DNA of 64,000 bases from Pseudomonas sp. UBA4194 (GCF_002379585.1 NZ_DFUE01000058.1:19781-83780), one strand, 5' to 3'. Shown: positions 19,480-30,532, counted from the stretch's first letter. A program made the numbers and translations. Notes: a model not told the origin generated them from the sequence alone.

Positions 19480-20349
19480 ATGGCAGAAACAACCGCTTCG
19501 GGCTATATCCAGCACCACTTGCAGAACTTGACCTTCGGTCAGCTACCAGACGGCGGTTGGGGCTTTGCCCATTCCGCTGCAGAAGCCAAAGAGATGGGGT
19601 TTTGGGCGTTCCACGTCGATACCCTCGGCTGGTCGGTTGCCCTGGGTCTGATCTTCGTCCTGATTTTCCGCATGGCGGCGAAAAAGGCGACTTCCGGCCA
19701 ACCTGGCGCCCTGCAGAACTTCGTCGAAGTGCTGGTGGAGTTCGTCGACGGCAGCGTCCGTGACAGCTTCCACGGTCGCAGCGCCGTCATCGCGCCCCTG
19801 GCCCTGACCATTTTCGTCTGGGTGTTCCTGATGAACGCCATCGACCTGATCCCGGTGGACTGGATCCCTATGGCCGCAGTCTGGATTTCCGGTGACTCGC
19901 ACATCCCGTTCCGCGCCGTGTCGACCACCGACCCGAACGCGACCCTGGGCATGGCGCTGTCGGTCTTCGCCCTGATCATCTTCTACAGCATCAAGGTCAA
20001 GGGCATCGGCGGCTTCATCGGCGAGCTGACCCTGCACCCGTTCGGCAGCAAGAACATCTTCGTTCAGATCCTGCTGATCCCGGTGAACTTCCTGCTCGAA
20101 TTCGTCACCCTGATCGCCAAGCCGATCTCGCTGGCACTGCGTCTGTTCGGCAACATGTATGCCGGCGAACTGGTGTTCATCCTGATCGCGGTGATGTTCG
20201 GCAGCGGCCTGCTGTGGCTGAGCGGCCTGGGCGTCGTTCTGCAATGGGCGTGGGCTGTGTTCCACATCCTGATCATCACCTTGCAGGCATTCATCTTCAT
20301 GATGCTGACCATCGTCTACCTGTCGATGGCGCACGAAGAGAACCATTAA
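19480..20349 (+). CDS. atpB: ATP synthase Fo subunit a
   Basis: Subunit a forms the proton half-channels of Fo. The product has 289 residues with several membrane helices. The essential arginine lies in LIAKPISLALRLFGNMYAGE near residues 212-231, and QAFIFMMLTIVYLSMA is the conserved last helix. The gene is in the standard order between atpI and atpE. Confidence 0.99.
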   Translation: MAETTASGYIQHHLQNLTFGQLPDGGWGFAHSAAEAKEMGFWAFHVDTLGWSVALGLIFVLIFRMAAKKATSGQPGALQNFVEVLVEFVDGSVRDSFHGRSAVIAPLALTIFVWVFLMNAIDLIPVDWIPMAAVWISGDSHIPFRAVSTTDPNATLGMALSVFALIIFYSIKVKGIGGFIGELTLHPFGSKNIFVQILLIPVNFLLEFVTLIAKPISLALRLFGNMYAGELVFILIAVMFGSGLLWLSGLGVVLQWAWAVFHILIITLQAFIFMMLTIVYLSMAHEENH

Positions 20350-20373
20350 GGCTCGCCTGGCGTGCCTGATGCC

Positions 20374-20394
20374 CCCCGCGCTTCGGCGCGAGGG
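20374..20394 (+). other. UUCG-tetraloop hairpin between atpB and atpE
   Basis: CGCGC and GCGCG pair around TTCG (core 20377-20390), giving a very stable small hairpin 25 nt after the atpB stop. It lacks a T-run, so it is more likely an mRNA processing or stability element than a terminator. Confidence 0.6.
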
Positions 20395-20482
20395 AGGCCC
20401 ACACGGGCCGAAACAACGATTTGTTGCACCGCTTTAAAACCTAAAACCAAGCAAAAGACGACGTAAAAAGTCGGGAGGAAAG

Positions 20483-20740
20483 ATGGAAACTGTAGTTGGT
20501 CTAACCGCTATCGCTGTTGCTCTGCTGATCGGCCTGGGTGCTCTGGGTACCGCCATTGGTTTCGGCCTGCTGGGCGGCAAGTTCCTGGAAGGCGCTGCTC
20601 GCCAACCAGAAATGGTCCCGATGCTGCAAGTCAAAATGTTCATCGTCGCCGGTCTGCTCGACGCCGTGACCATGATCGGTGTTGGTATCGCTCTGTTCTT
20701 CACCTTCGCGAACCCCTTCGTTGGTCAACTCGCTGGCTGA
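20483..20740 (+). CDS. atpE: ATP synthase Fo subunit c
   Basis: Subunit c forms the rotating proton-binding ring. The product has 85 residues in two helices with the conserved loop [12 protein letters not shown]; the second helix carries the proton-binding acidic residue, Asp in [14 protein letters not shown] strong Shine-Dalgarno GGGAGGAAAG lies directly upstream, and the 133-nt leader holds a stable hairpin. Both fit the need for about ten copies per complex. Confidence 0.99.
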
Positions 20741-20797
20741 TCTCTCGAACCTTCGAGTGGATTGGTGTGATGGACAAAGAACGAGCGAGGTGTTGGC

Positions 20798-21268
20798 GTG
20801 AACATTAATGCAACCCTGATTGGCCAGACCGTTGCGTTCTTCATTTTTGTGCTGTTCTGCATGAAGTTCGTGTGGCCTCCGGTCATCGCGGCTTTGCACG
20901 AACGTCAGAAGAAGATCGCTGATGGTTTGGACGCTGCCAGCCGAGCAGCTCGCGACCTGGAGTTGGCCCAAGAGAAAGCGGGTCAGCAACTGCGCGAAGC
21001 GAAAGCTCAGGCAGCCGAAATCATTGAGCAGGCGAAGAAACGCGGTAACCAGATCGTCGAAGAGGCCGTTGAAAAGGCCCGTATCGACGCTGAACGCGTT
21101 AAGTTGCAGGCTCAGGCCGAGATCGAGCAGGAACTGAACGGCGTCAAAGACGCGCTGCGTGCCCAACTGGGTGTGCTGGCCGTAGGCGGTGCCGAGAAGA
21201 TCCTGGGTGCCACAATCGATCAAAACGCGCACGCGGAGCTGGTTAACAAACTGGCTGCTGAAATCTAA
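20798..21268 (+). CDS. atpF: ATP synthase Fo subunit b
   Basis: Subunit b is the peripheral stalk that holds F1 to Fo. The product has 156 residues from a GTG start (MNINATLIGQTVAFFIFVLF): one N-terminal membrane helix followed by a long charged coiled coil (about residues 35-150). The gene is 57 nt after atpE and 12 nt before atpH. Confidence 0.98.
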   Translation: MNINATLIGQTVAFFIFVLFCMKFVWPPVIAALHERQKKIADGLDAASRAARDLELAQEKAGQQLREAKAQAAEIIEQAKKRGNQIVEEAVEKARIDAERVKLQAQAEIEQELNGVKDALRAQLGVLAVGGAEKILGATIDQNAHAELVNKLAAEI

Positions 21269-21280
21269 GCGAGGGCGATC

Positions 21281-21817
21281 ATGGCAGAACTGACCACGTT
21301 GGCCCGACCTTACGCTAAGGCGGCCTTCGAGCACGCTCAGGCCCACCAGCAGCTGGCCAATTGGTCAGCCATGCTCGGCCTGGCTGCAGCGGTGTCGCAA
21401 GACGACACCATGCAGAGCCTGCTCAAGGCCCCGCGACTGACGAGCGCAGACAAGGCCGCCACGTTTATCGACGTGTGCGGCGACAAGTTCGATGCCAAGG
21501 CACAGAATTTCATTCACGTCGTTGCCGAAAACGACCGTCTCCTGCTTCTGCCGGAGATAGCCGCCCAGTTCGACCTGTACAAGGCCGAGCAGGAGAAATC
21601 GGTAGATGTGGAAGTCACCAGTGCTTTCGCGTTGAACCAAGAACAGCAAGACAAACTCGCCAAGGTTCTCAGTGCACGACTCGACCGGGAAGTGCGCCTG
21701 CAAGTTGCGGAGGATGCCAGCCTGATAGGTGGCGTCGTGATCCGCGCCGGCGACCTGGTTATCGATGGCTCGATTCGCGGAAAACTCGCGAAACTTGCCG
21801 AAGCATTGAAATCTTGA
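21281..21817 (+). CDS. atpH: ATP synthase F1 subunit delta
   Basis: Delta links the peripheral stalk to the top of the F1 head. The product has 178 residues starting MAELTTLARPYAKAAFEHA, with the conserved C-terminal DASLIGGVVIRAGDLVIDGSIRGKL. It lies between atpF and atpA in the usual order. Confidence 0.98.
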   Translation: MAELTTLARPYAKAAFEHAQAHQQLANWSAMLGLAAAVSQDDTMQSLLKAPRLTSADKAATFIDVCGDKFDAKAQNFIHVVAENDRLLLLPEIAAQFDLYKAEQEKSVDVEVTSAFALNQEQQDKLAKVLSARLDREVRLQVAEDASLIGGVVIRAGDLVIDGSIRGKLAKLAEALKS

Positions 21818-21838
21818 GTTTGAAGGGGCAGCAGAGCA

Positions 21839-23383
<1,545 letters not shown>

Positions 23384-23433
23384 GCCGCAGCGGGGGCCGC
23401 AAGGTCCCCGCTTGCTAACCTGATAGGTGTTAC

Positions 23434-24294
23434 ATGGCAGGCGCAAAAGAGATTCGCAGTAAGATTGCGAGCATCAAAAGCACGCAAAAAATTACCAGCG
23501 CCATGGAAAAAGTGGCGGTCAGCAAAATGCGCAAGGCTCAAATGCGCATGGCAGCCAGCCGTCCCTACGCGGAGCGTATCCGCCAGGTGATTGGGCATTT
23601 GGCCAACGCCAACCCGGAATACCGCCACCCATTCATGATCGAGCGCGAAGTCAAACGCGCCGGCTATGTCGTGGTGAGCAGTGACCGTGGTCTGTGCGGC
23701 GGCTTGAATACCAACCTGTTCAAGGCTCTGGTCAAGGATATGGCAGCTAACCGTGAGCGCGGTGTCGAGATCGACCTGTGCGTGGTAGGCAGCAAGGGTG
23801 CGGCGTTTTTCCGCAACTTCGGCGGCAACGTCGTGGCCGCGATCAGCCATCTGGGCGAAGAGCCATCGATCAATGATCTGATCGGCAGCGTCAAGGTGAT
23901 GCTGGACGCGTACCTGGAAGGTCGTATCGACCGCCTGTCCGTGGTGTCCAACAAGTTCATCAACACCATGACGCAACAACCAACGGTGGAGCAGTTGATC
24001 CCGTTGGAGGCAACCCCGGATCAAGAACTCAAGCACCACTGGGATTACCTGTACGAACCCGACGCCAAAGAGCTGCTGGACGGCCTGATGGTGCGCTACG
24101 TGGAGTCGCAGGTGTATCAGGCGGTGGTCGAGAACAACGCTGCTGAACAAGCGGCGCGGATGATCGCGATGAAGAATGCAACCGACAACGCCGGTGACCT
24201 GATCAGCGATTTGCAGCTGATCTACAACAAGGCGCGTCAGGCTGCGATCACCCAAGAGATCTCGGAAATCGTCGGCGGCGCTGCCGCGGTTTAA
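23434..24294 (+). CDS. atpG: ATP synthase F1 subunit gamma
   Basis: Gamma is the central rotating shaft. The product has 286 residues with the N-terminal helix MAGAKEIRSKIASIKSTQKI, SSDRGLCGGLNTN in the middle and the C-terminal signature ITQEISEIVGGAAAV. It lies between atpA and atpD. Confidence 0.99.
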   Translation: MAGAKEIRSKIASIKSTQKITSAMEKVAVSKMRKAQMRMAASRPYAERIRQVIGHLANANPEYRHPFMIEREVKRAGYVVVSSDRGLCGGLNTNLFKALVKDMAANRERGVEIDLCVVGSKGAAFFRNFGGNVVAAISHLGEEPSINDLIGSVKVMLDAYLEGRIDRLSVVSNKFINTMTQQPTVEQLIPLEATPDQELKHHWDYLYEPDAKELLDGLMVRYVESQVYQAVVENNAAEQAARMIAMKNATDNAGDLISDLQLIYNKARQAAITQEISEIVGGAAAV

Positions 24295-24321
24295 CGGTTC
24301 AAATATTCAGAGGATCCAGCT

Positions 24322-25698
24322 ATGAGTAGCGGACGTATCGTTCAAATCATCGGCGCCGTTATCGACGTGGAATTTCCACGCGACAGCGTACCGAGCATCT
24401 ACAACGCGCTGAAGGTACAAGGCGCAGAAACCACCCTCGAAGTTCAGCAGCAGCTGGGCGACGGCGTGGTTCGTACCATTGCCATGGGTTCCACCGAAGG
24501 CCTGAAACGCGGCCTGAACGTGATCGACAGCGGCGCAGCCATCTCCGTACCGGTCGGTAAAGCGACCCTGGGCCGGATCATGGACGTGCTGGGCAACCCG
24601 ATCGACGAAGCCGGTCCGATCGACACCGAAGAGCGCTGGGGTATCCACCGCGCCGCTCCTTCCTTCGCGGAACAAGCAGGCGGCAACGACCTGCTGGAAA
24701 CCGGCATCAAGGTTATCGACCTGGTCTGCCCGTTCGCCAAGGGCGGTAAAGTCGGTCTGTTCGGTGGTGCCGGTGTCGGCAAGACCGTAAACATGATGGA
24801 GCTGATCCGTAACATCGCCATCGAGCACAGCGGTTATTCCGTGTTCGCCGGTGTGGGTGAGCGTACTCGTGAGGGTAACGACTTCTACCACGAGATGAAG
24901 GACTCCAACGTTCTGGACAAGGTAGCCCTTGTCTACGGTCAGATGAACGAGCCGCCGGGCAACCGTCTGCGCGTAGCCCTGACCGGTCTGACCATGGCCG
25001 AGAAGTTCCGTGACGAAGGTAACGACGTTCTGCTGTTCGTCGACAACATCTATCGTTACACCCTGGCCGGTACCGAAGTATCCGCACTGCTGGGCCGTAT
25101 GCCTTCGGCAGTAGGTTACCAGCCGACCCTGGCTGAAGAGATGGGCGTTCTGCAGGAACGTATCACTTCGACCAAGGAAGGTTCGATCACCTCGATCCAA
25201 GCGGTATACGTACCTGCGGACGACTTGACCGACCCGTCGCCAGCCACCACCTTCGCCCACTTGGACGCCACCGTGGTTCTGTCCCGTGACATCGCTTCCC
25301 TGGGTATCTACCCGGCGGTCGATCCACTGGACTCCACTTCGCGCCAGCTGGACCCGAACGTGATCGGCCAGGAGCACTACGACACCGCTCGCGGCGTTCA
25401 GTACGTGCTGCAGCGCTACAAAGAGCTGAAGGACATTATTGCGATCCTGGGTATGGACGAGCTGTCGGAAACCGACAAGCAGTTGGTATCCCGCGCTCGT
25501 AAGATCCAGCGCTTCCTGTCGCAGCCGTTCTTCGTGGCTGAAGTCTTCACCGGTGCCTCGGGTAAATACGTTTCCCTGAAAGACACCATCGCAGGCTTCA
25601 AAGGCATCCTCAACGGTGACTACGACCACCTGCCAGAACAAGCGTTCTACATGGTCGGCGGCATCGAAGAAGCGATCGAGAAAGCCAAGAAACTGTAA
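24322..25698 (+). CDS. atpD: ATP synthase F1 subunit beta
   Basis: Beta carries the catalytic sites that make ATP. The product has 458 residues with P-loop GGAGVGKTVNMMELI near residues 150-164, the catalytic glutamate in GERTREGNDFYHEM and the signature PAVDPLDSTSRQLDP near residue 333-347. It is preceded by AGAGGATC. Confidence 0.99.
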   Translation: MSSGRIVQIIGAVIDVEFPRDSVPSIYNALKVQGAETTLEVQQQLGDGVVRTIAMGSTEGLKRGLNVIDSGAAISVPVGKATLGRIMDVLGNPIDEAGPIDTEERWGIHRAAPSFAEQAGGNDLLETGIKVIDLVCPFAKGGKVGLFGGAGVGKTVNMMELIRNIAIEHSGYSVFAGVGERTREGNDFYHEMKDSNVLDKVALVYGQMNEPPGNRLRVALTGLTMAEKFRDEGNDVLLFVDNIYRYTLAGTEVSALLGRMPSAVGYQPTLAEEMGVLQERITSTKEGSITSIQAVYVPADDLTDPSPATTFAHLDATVVLSRDIASLGIYPAVDPLDSTSRQLDPNVIGQEHYDTARGVQYVLQRYKELKDIIAILGMDELSETDKQLVSRARKIQRFLSQPFFVAEVFTGASGKYVSLKDTIAGFKGILNGDYDHLPEQAFYMVGGIEEAIEKAKKL

Positions 25699-25742
25699 TC
25701 CCGGCGCCCGGCAACGGGCGCTAATCAGGTTGAGGCAAGCAG

Positions 25743-26168
25743 ATGGCTATGACAGTCCATTGCGATATCGTCAGCGCGGAAGGAGAAATCTTTTCCGGTC
25801 TGGTCGAGATGGTGATTGCGCACGGTAACCTGGGTGATATCGGTATCGCTCCAGGCCACGCGCCGCTGATCACCGATCTCAAGCCAGGTCCGATCCGCCT
25901 GATCAAGCAGGGTGGCGAAGCCGAGGTGTTCTACATCTCTGGTGGTTTCCTCGAGGTTCAGCCCAACATGGTCAAGGTTCTTGCCGACACCGTGCAACGC
26001 GCTGCCGACCTGGATGAGGCCTCTGCTCAGGAAGCCGTGAAGGCTGCCGAGAAGGCCCTGAACGAAAAAGGCGCAGACTTCGATTACGGGTCCGCTGCCG
26101 CACGTCTGGCCGAGGCTGCAGCTCAGCTGCGCACCGTTCAGCAGATCCGCAAGAAGTTCGGCGGCTAG
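25743..26168 (+). CDS. atpC: ATP synthase F1 subunit epsilon
   Basis: Epsilon is the regulatory subunit at the foot of the central stalk. The product has 141 residues: an N-terminal beta barrel (MAMTVHCDIVSAEGEIFSG) with GDIGIAPGHAPLIT near residues 30-43, and a C-terminal helical hairpin. It is the last gene of the operon, and a strong terminator follows 25 nt later. Confidence 0.98.
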   Translation: MAMTVHCDIVSAEGEIFSGLVEMVIAHGNLGDIGIAPGHAPLITDLKPGPIRLIKQGGEAEVFYISGGFLEVQPNMVKVLADTVQRAADLDEASAQEAVKAAEKALNEKGADFDYGSAAARLAEAAAQLRTVQQIRKKFGG

Positions 26169-26193
26169 TCCGCCAGCTTTCTCGCGATTGAGT

Positions 26194-26220
26194 AAAAGGG
26201 TAGCCTCGGCTACCCTTTTT
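26194..26220 (+). terminator. Rho-independent terminator of the atp operon
   Basis: AAAAGGGTAGCC and GGCTACCCTTTT pair around TC and run into a T tract. It lies 25 nt past the atpC stop. Confidence 0.95.
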
Positions 26221-26281
26221 CTTTTTCCGCGATTCATTCTTTCGGTCACGTCGCTGACCGCCCAGGATTGGTAGCCAGTCA

Positions 26282-27649
26282 ATGTCTCTCGATATCGTTA
26301 TTCTTGCCGCCGGCCAAGGCACGCGCATGCGCTCGGCACTGCCAAAAGTTCTGCACCCGGTGGCCGGCAATTCCATGCTGGGTCATGTTATCCACAGCGC
26401 TCGCCAACTCAACCCACAGGGTATTCACGTGGTGATCGGCCACGGTGCCGATGTGGTACGTGAGCGCCTGGCGGCGGACGACCTGAGCTTCGTGCTGCAG
26501 GACAAGCAGCTGGGGACCGGTCACGCCGTGGCCCAGGCCGTCCCGAACCTGAGCGCCGAGAACGTGCTGATCCTGTACGGTGACGTGCCGCTGATCGAAG
26601 TCGCTACCGTGCAGCGTTTGTTAGAGAAGGTCAGCGCGGATCAGCTCGGCCTGTTGACCGTCAACCTGCCAGACCCGACGGGCTACGGGCGTATCGTGCG
26701 AAATACCGACGGTCAGGTCCAGGCCATCGTCGAACACAAGGATGCCACCGAGGCGCAGCGAGCGATCCAGGAGGGCAATACAGGCATTCTCGCAGTACCG
26801 GGCAAACGCCTGGCCGACTGGCTGGGGCGGCTGTCGAACAACAACGCCCAGGGCGAGTATTACCTGACCGACGTGATTGCCATGGCGGTGAGCGATGGCC
26901 TGGTGGTGGCCACCGAGACGGCTCAGGATCCGATGGAAGTGCAGGGCGCCAACGACCGCCGCCAACTGTCGGAGCTGGAGCGTCACTATCAGCTGCGCGA
27001 AGGTCGGCGCCTGATGGCCCAGGGTGTCACCCTGCGCGACCCGGCGCGCTTCGATGTTCGAGGTGAAGTCACTGTGGGCCGTGACGTACTGATCGATGTC
27101 AACGTAATCCTGGAAGGGCGCGTGGTGATCGAAGACGACGTGGTCATCGGACCGAACTGCTACATCAAGGACAGCACCCTGGGCAAAGGTGTGGTGGTCA
27201 AGGCCAACAGCCACCTGGATGGCGCCGTGCTGCACGAGGGCAGCGACGCTGGCCCGTTCGCTCGACTGCGCCCAGGCACGGTGCTGGAAGCGCGCGCCCA
27301 TGTGGGTAACTTTGTCGAGCTCAAGAATGCCCGTATGGGCGAGGGCGCCAAGGCCGGTCACCTCACCTATCTGGGGGATGCGGACATCGGCGCCAGCAGT
27401 AACATCGGCGCCGGTACCATCACCTGCAACTACGATGGCGCGAACAAGTGGAAAACCACCATCGGTGAAGACGTGTTCATCGGTTCGAACAACTCCCTGG
27501 TGGCACCTGTGGATATCTTGGCAGGTTCTAATACCGCGGCAGGGTCAACCATTACGCAGGAAGTGCCGGCAGGCCAACTCGCCGTCGCCCGGGCGCGCCA
27601 GCGCAATATCGAAGGCTGGTCACGGCCGGTGAAGATCAAGAAGCCGTAA
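26282..27649 (+). CDS. glmU: Bifunctional UDP-GlcNAc pyrophosphorylase / glucosamine-1-phosphate acetyltransferase
   Basis: GlmU acetylates glucosamine-1-phosphate and couples it to UTP to give UDP-GlcNAc, the precursor of peptidoglycan and lipid A. The product has 455 residues. The uridyltransferase N-domain has LAAGQGTRMRSALPKVLHP at residues 8-26 and LYGDVPLI. The C-terminal left-handed beta helix shows hexapeptide repeats from about residue 250, with GAGTITCNYDG near residue 378. With glmS nearby it covers most of the amino-sugar pathway. A perfect DnaA box immediately follows the stop (27651-27659). Confidence 0.99.
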   Translation: MSLDIVILAAGQGTRMRSALPKVLHPVAGNSMLGHVIHSARQLNPQGIHVVIGHGADVVRERLAADDLSFVLQDKQLGTGHAVAQAVPNLSAENVLILYGDVPLIEVATVQRLLEKVSADQLGLLTVNLPDPTGYGRIVRNTDGQVQAIVEHKDATEAQRAIQEGNTGILAVPGKRLADWLGRLSNNNAQGEYYLTDVIAMAVSDGLVVATETAQDPMEVQGANDRRQLSELERHYQLREGRRLMAQGVTLRDPARFDVRGEVTVGRDVLIDVNVILEGRVVIEDDVVIGPNCYIKDSTLGKGVVVKANSHLDGAVLHEGSDAGPFARLRPGTVLEARAHVGNFVELKNARMGEGAKAGHLTYLGDADIGASSNIGAGTITCNYDGANKWKTTIGEDVFIGSNNSLVAPVDILAGSNTAAGSTITQEVPAGQLAVARARQRNIEGWSRPVKIKKP

Positions 27650-27685
27650 CTTATCCACAGCCGTGTCGTTGTACTGACTGATCAA

Positions 27686-27749
27686 TCGCGGGCAGAACCC
27701 GCTCCCACCGTGAGGCTGCCAATCGTGTGGGAGCGGGCTCTGCCCGCGA
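27686..27749. repeat. REP-like inverted repeat between glmU and the DeoR gene
   Basis: TCGCGGGCAGAACCCGCTCC (27686-27705, extending to CAC) is nearly mirrored by GGGAGCGGGCTCTGCCCGCGA ending at 27749, with one mismatch and an 18-nt centre. The GCGGGC(A/T)..CCCGC core is typical of P. putida REP elements. It can also terminate glmU transcription. Confidence 0.75.
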
Positions 27750-27844
27750 AGGCCATCGAAACCACAGCCCAAATCCCCTTGACGCACCTTTCAGTTTAGG
27801 TTTCCATTGCCTTCGTTATCTTTCGAATCGAAACTTAGGCCGTC

Positions 27845-28612
27845 ATGTCGAAACGTAATACACCCCAGCGTCGTCACAGCATTCTTGCCTTGCTCCATGA
27901 GCAGGGCGAAGTGACTGTGGATAACCTGGCCAGGCATTTCGCTACTTCCGAAGTCACCATTCGCAAGGATCTGGCGGCCCTCGAAAGCCATGGCCTGCTG
28001 TTACGTCGCTACGGCGGCGCGGTGACCATGCCCCAGGAACTGATCGGCGAGCCCAGTCAGCCGGTCTCCGCGTACAAGCAGGCCATCGCGCGCGCTGCGG
28101 TCACGCGGATCAAGGAGCACGCGCGGATCATCATCGACAGTGGCAGCACCACCGCTGCCATGATCCCGGAACTCGGCAAGCAGCCTGGCCTGGTGGTGAT
28201 GACCAATTCCCTGCACGTGGCCAACGCCCTGGGCGCACTGGAGCACGAGCCGGTGCTGTTGATGACCGGCGGCACCTGGGACCCGCATTCCGAATCCTTT
28301 CAGGGGCAGGTCGCCGAACAGGTGCTGCGCTCCTACGACTTCGACCAGCTGTTCATCGGTGCCGACGGCATCGACCTTGCGCGCGGCACCACCACGTTCA
28401 ATGAGTTGCTGGGCCTGAGCCGGGTCATGGCCGAGGTGGCCCGGGAGGTCATCGTCATGGTCGAGTCCGACAAGGTCGGCCGCCGCATCCCCAATCTGGA
28501 GCTGCCGTGGAGCAGCTTCAACACCCTCATCACCGATGATCGCCTGCCCCTCGAGGCACGCGAACAGATTCAGGCACACGGGATCGATCTCGTGCTCGCC
28601 ACTATCAGCTAG
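27845..28612 (+). CDS. glmR: DeoR-family regulator upstream of glmS (GlmR-like)
   Basis: The product has 255 residues. The DeoR winged helix-turn-helix (RRHSILALLHEQGEVTVDNLARHF then SEVTIRKDLAALE) covers residues 8-60, and the sugar-phosphate sensing DeoRC domain starts with ARIIIDSGSTTAAM near residue 95. It lies 11 nt before glmS, so it is probably co-transcribed with it. In P. aeruginosa the regulator at this position has been called GlmR and affects glmS expression; I use that symbol by position. Effector is likely an amino-sugar phosphate, by inference. Confidence 0.85.
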   Translation: MSKRNTPQRRHSILALLHEQGEVTVDNLARHFATSEVTIRKDLAALESHGLLLRRYGGAVTMPQELIGEPSQPVSAYKQAIARAAVTRIKEHARIIIDSGSTTAAMIPELGKQPGLVVMTNSLHVANALGALEHEPVLLMTGGTWDPHSESFQGQVAEQVLRSYDFDQLFIGADGIDLARGTTTFNELLGLSRVMAEVAREVIVMVESDKVGRRIPNLELPWSSFNTLITDDRLPLEAREQIQAHGIDLVLATIS

Positions 28613-28623
28613 GAGAACCGATC

Positions 28624-30459
28624 ATGTGTGGAATCGTCGGCGCCATCGCAGAGCGCAACATCACCGCCATTCTCGTCGAAGGCTTGAAGCGCCTGGAATA
28701 TCGCGGTTATGACAGCGCCGGCGTGGCCGTGCTCACCGCTGATGGCAGCATTCAGCGCTGCCGTCGCGTGGGTAAGGTCAGCGAACTGGAGCCAGCCCTG
28801 GCGGCCGATCCGCTGGTGGGCAAGCTGGGCATTGCCCACACCCGCTGGGCCACCCACGGCGCGCCGACCGAACACAATGCGCATCCGCATTTTTCCAGCG
28901 ATGAAGTGGCAGTGGTGCACAACGGCATCATCGAAAACCACGAGCCGCTGCGCGAGCGCCTCAAGGAACTGGGCTATGTGTTCACCTCGCAGACCGACAC
29001 TGAGGTCATCGCCCATCTGCTGCACCACACCCTCAAGAGCGTACCGGACATCGCCGACGCGCTGAAGGCGACCGTCCAGCAACTGCACGGCGCCTACGGC
29101 CTGGCGGCCATCAGCGTGCAGCAACCGGATCGCCTGGTCGCAGCCCGCAGCGGCAGCCCGCTGGTGATCGGTCTGGGCCTGGGCGAGAACTTCCTCGCTT
29201 CCGACCAGTTGGCGCTGCGTCAGGTCACCGACCGTTTCATGTACCTGGAAGAAGGCGACATAGCCGAAATCCGTCGCGACAACGTGCAGATCTGGGACGC
29301 CAGCGGCGCCCCCGTGCAGCGCGAAACCGTGCAATACCATGAGGGTGCCGAGGCGGCCGACAAGGGCGAATATCGTCACTTCATGATGAAAGAGATCCAC
29401 GAGCAACCCAAGGTGGTGCAGCGCACCCTGGAAGGGCGCCTGGGCCAGAACCAGGTGCTGGTGCAAGCCTTCGGCCCGCAGGCGGCCGAATTGTTCGGCA
29501 AGGTGCGCAATGTTCAGATCGTCGCCTGCGGCACCAGCTATCACGCCGGCATGGTTGCCCGTTACTGGCTCGAAGGCCTGGCCGGCATTCCTTGCCAGGT
29601 CGAAGTGGCCAGCGAGTTCCGCTATCGCAAGGTGGTCGTGCAGCCCGACACATTGTTCGTCTCGATTTCCCAGTCCGGCGAAACCGCCGATACCCTGGCC
29701 GCACTGCGCAACGCCAAGCAACTTGGCTTCCTGGGAAGCCTGGCGATCTGCAACGTGGGCATCAGCTCGCTGGTGCGCGAATCGGACCTGACCCTGCTGA
29801 CCCAGGCCGGCCCAGAGATCGGCGTAGCCTCCACCAAAGCCTTCACCACCCAGTTGGTCGCCCTGATGCTGCTGACCCTGTCGCTGGGTCAGGTACGCGG
29901 CACGCTGGCACAAGGTGTGGAAGCCGAACTGGTGGAAGAATTGCGTCGCCTGCCCACCCGCCTGGGCGAGGCGTTGGCCATGGACACCACCATCGAGAAA
30001 ATCGCCGAGCTGTTCGCCGAGAAGCACCACACCCTGTTCCTGGGCCGTGGCGCACAATTCCCGGTGGCCATGGAAGGCGCTCTCAAGCTCAAGGAAATCT
30101 CCTACATCCACGCCGAAGCCTACCCGGCAGGCGAACTCAAGCACGGCCCGCTGGCGCTTGTGGATAAAGATATGCCGGTGGTCACCGTGGCACCGAACAA
30201 CGAGCTGCTGGAAAAGCTCAAATCGAACCTGCAGGAAGTCCGCGCCCGTGGCGGTGAGCTGGTGGTGTTCGCCGACGCCCGGGCCAACCTGAGCAACGGC
30301 CCTGGCACCCACGTGGTGGCGATGCCGCACATCATCGATGCCCTGGCACCGATTCTGTACACCATTCCTTTGCAACTGCTTTCGTACTACGTGGCAGTGC
30401 TCAAGGGGACGGATGTGGATCAGCCGCGCAATCTGGCGAAGTCGGTGACGGTGGAGTAG
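28624..30459 (+). CDS. glmS: Glutamine--fructose-6-phosphate aminotransferase (isomerising)
   Basis: GlmS makes glucosamine-6-phosphate from fructose-6-phosphate and glutamine, the first step to UDP-GlcNAc. The product has 611 residues. The class-II amidotransferase domain starts with the nucleophilic Cys (MCGIVGAIAERNITAIL), and two SIS domains follow with VACGTSYHAGM and VSISQSGETADTLAALR. The end reads LAKSVTVE. The last 30-odd bases are the conserved target recognised by Tn7 TnsD; no Tn7 end was seen downstream. Confidence 0.99.
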   Translation: MCGIVGAIAERNITAILVEGLKRLEYRGYDSAGVAVLTADGSIQRCRRVGKVSELEPALAADPLVGKLGIAHTRWATHGAPTEHNAHPHFSSDEVAVVHNGIIENHEPLRERLKELGYVFTSQTDTEVIAHLLHHTLKSVPDIADALKATVQQLHGAYGLAAISVQQPDRLVAARSGSPLVIGLGLGENFLASDQLALRQVTDRFMYLEEGDIAEIRRDNVQIWDASGAPVQRETVQYHEGAEAADKGEYRHFMMKEIHEQPKVVQRTLEGRLGQNQVLVQAFGPQAAELFGKVRNVQIVACGTSYHAGMVARYWLEGLAGIPCQVEVASEFRYRKVVVQPDTLFVSISQSGETADTLAALRNAKQLGFLGSLAICNVGISSLVRESDLTLLTQAGPEIGVASTKAFTTQLVALMLLTLSLGQVRGTLAQGVEAELVEELRRLPTRLGEALAMDTTIEKIAELFAEKHHTLFLGRGAQFPVAMEGALKLKEISYIHAEAYPAGELKHGPLALVDKDMPVVTVAPNNELLEKLKSNLQEVRARGGELVVFADARANLSNGPGTHVVAMPHIIDALAPILYTIPLQLLSYYVAVLKGTDVDQPRNLAKSVTVE

Positions 30460-30467
30460 GGGGGTGG

Positions 30468-30504
30468 GGACAGGCTTCGTGGTGCCCTACCGCGCAGCCT
30501 GTCA
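30468..30504 (+). terminator. Hairpin after glmS, weak terminator candidate
   Basis: GACAGGCT (30469-30476) pairs with AGCCTGTC (30496-30503) around a 19-nt loop, just past the glmS stop. No T-run follows, so termination is uncertain. Confidence 0.4.
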
Positions 30505-30517
30505 CCCACACCACTAA

Positions 30518-30532
30518 TAGACCGATCGACTA
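30518..30532. promoter_or_regulatory. Operator 1 of the TetR/NemR-type regulator
   Basis: TAGACCGATCGACTA is a near-perfect palindrome 21 nt before the regulator's start. Its reverse complement fits TAG(A/T)CGA(C/T)(C/T)GGTCTA, shared with 31241 and 31333, suggesting autoregulation. Confidence 0.75.
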
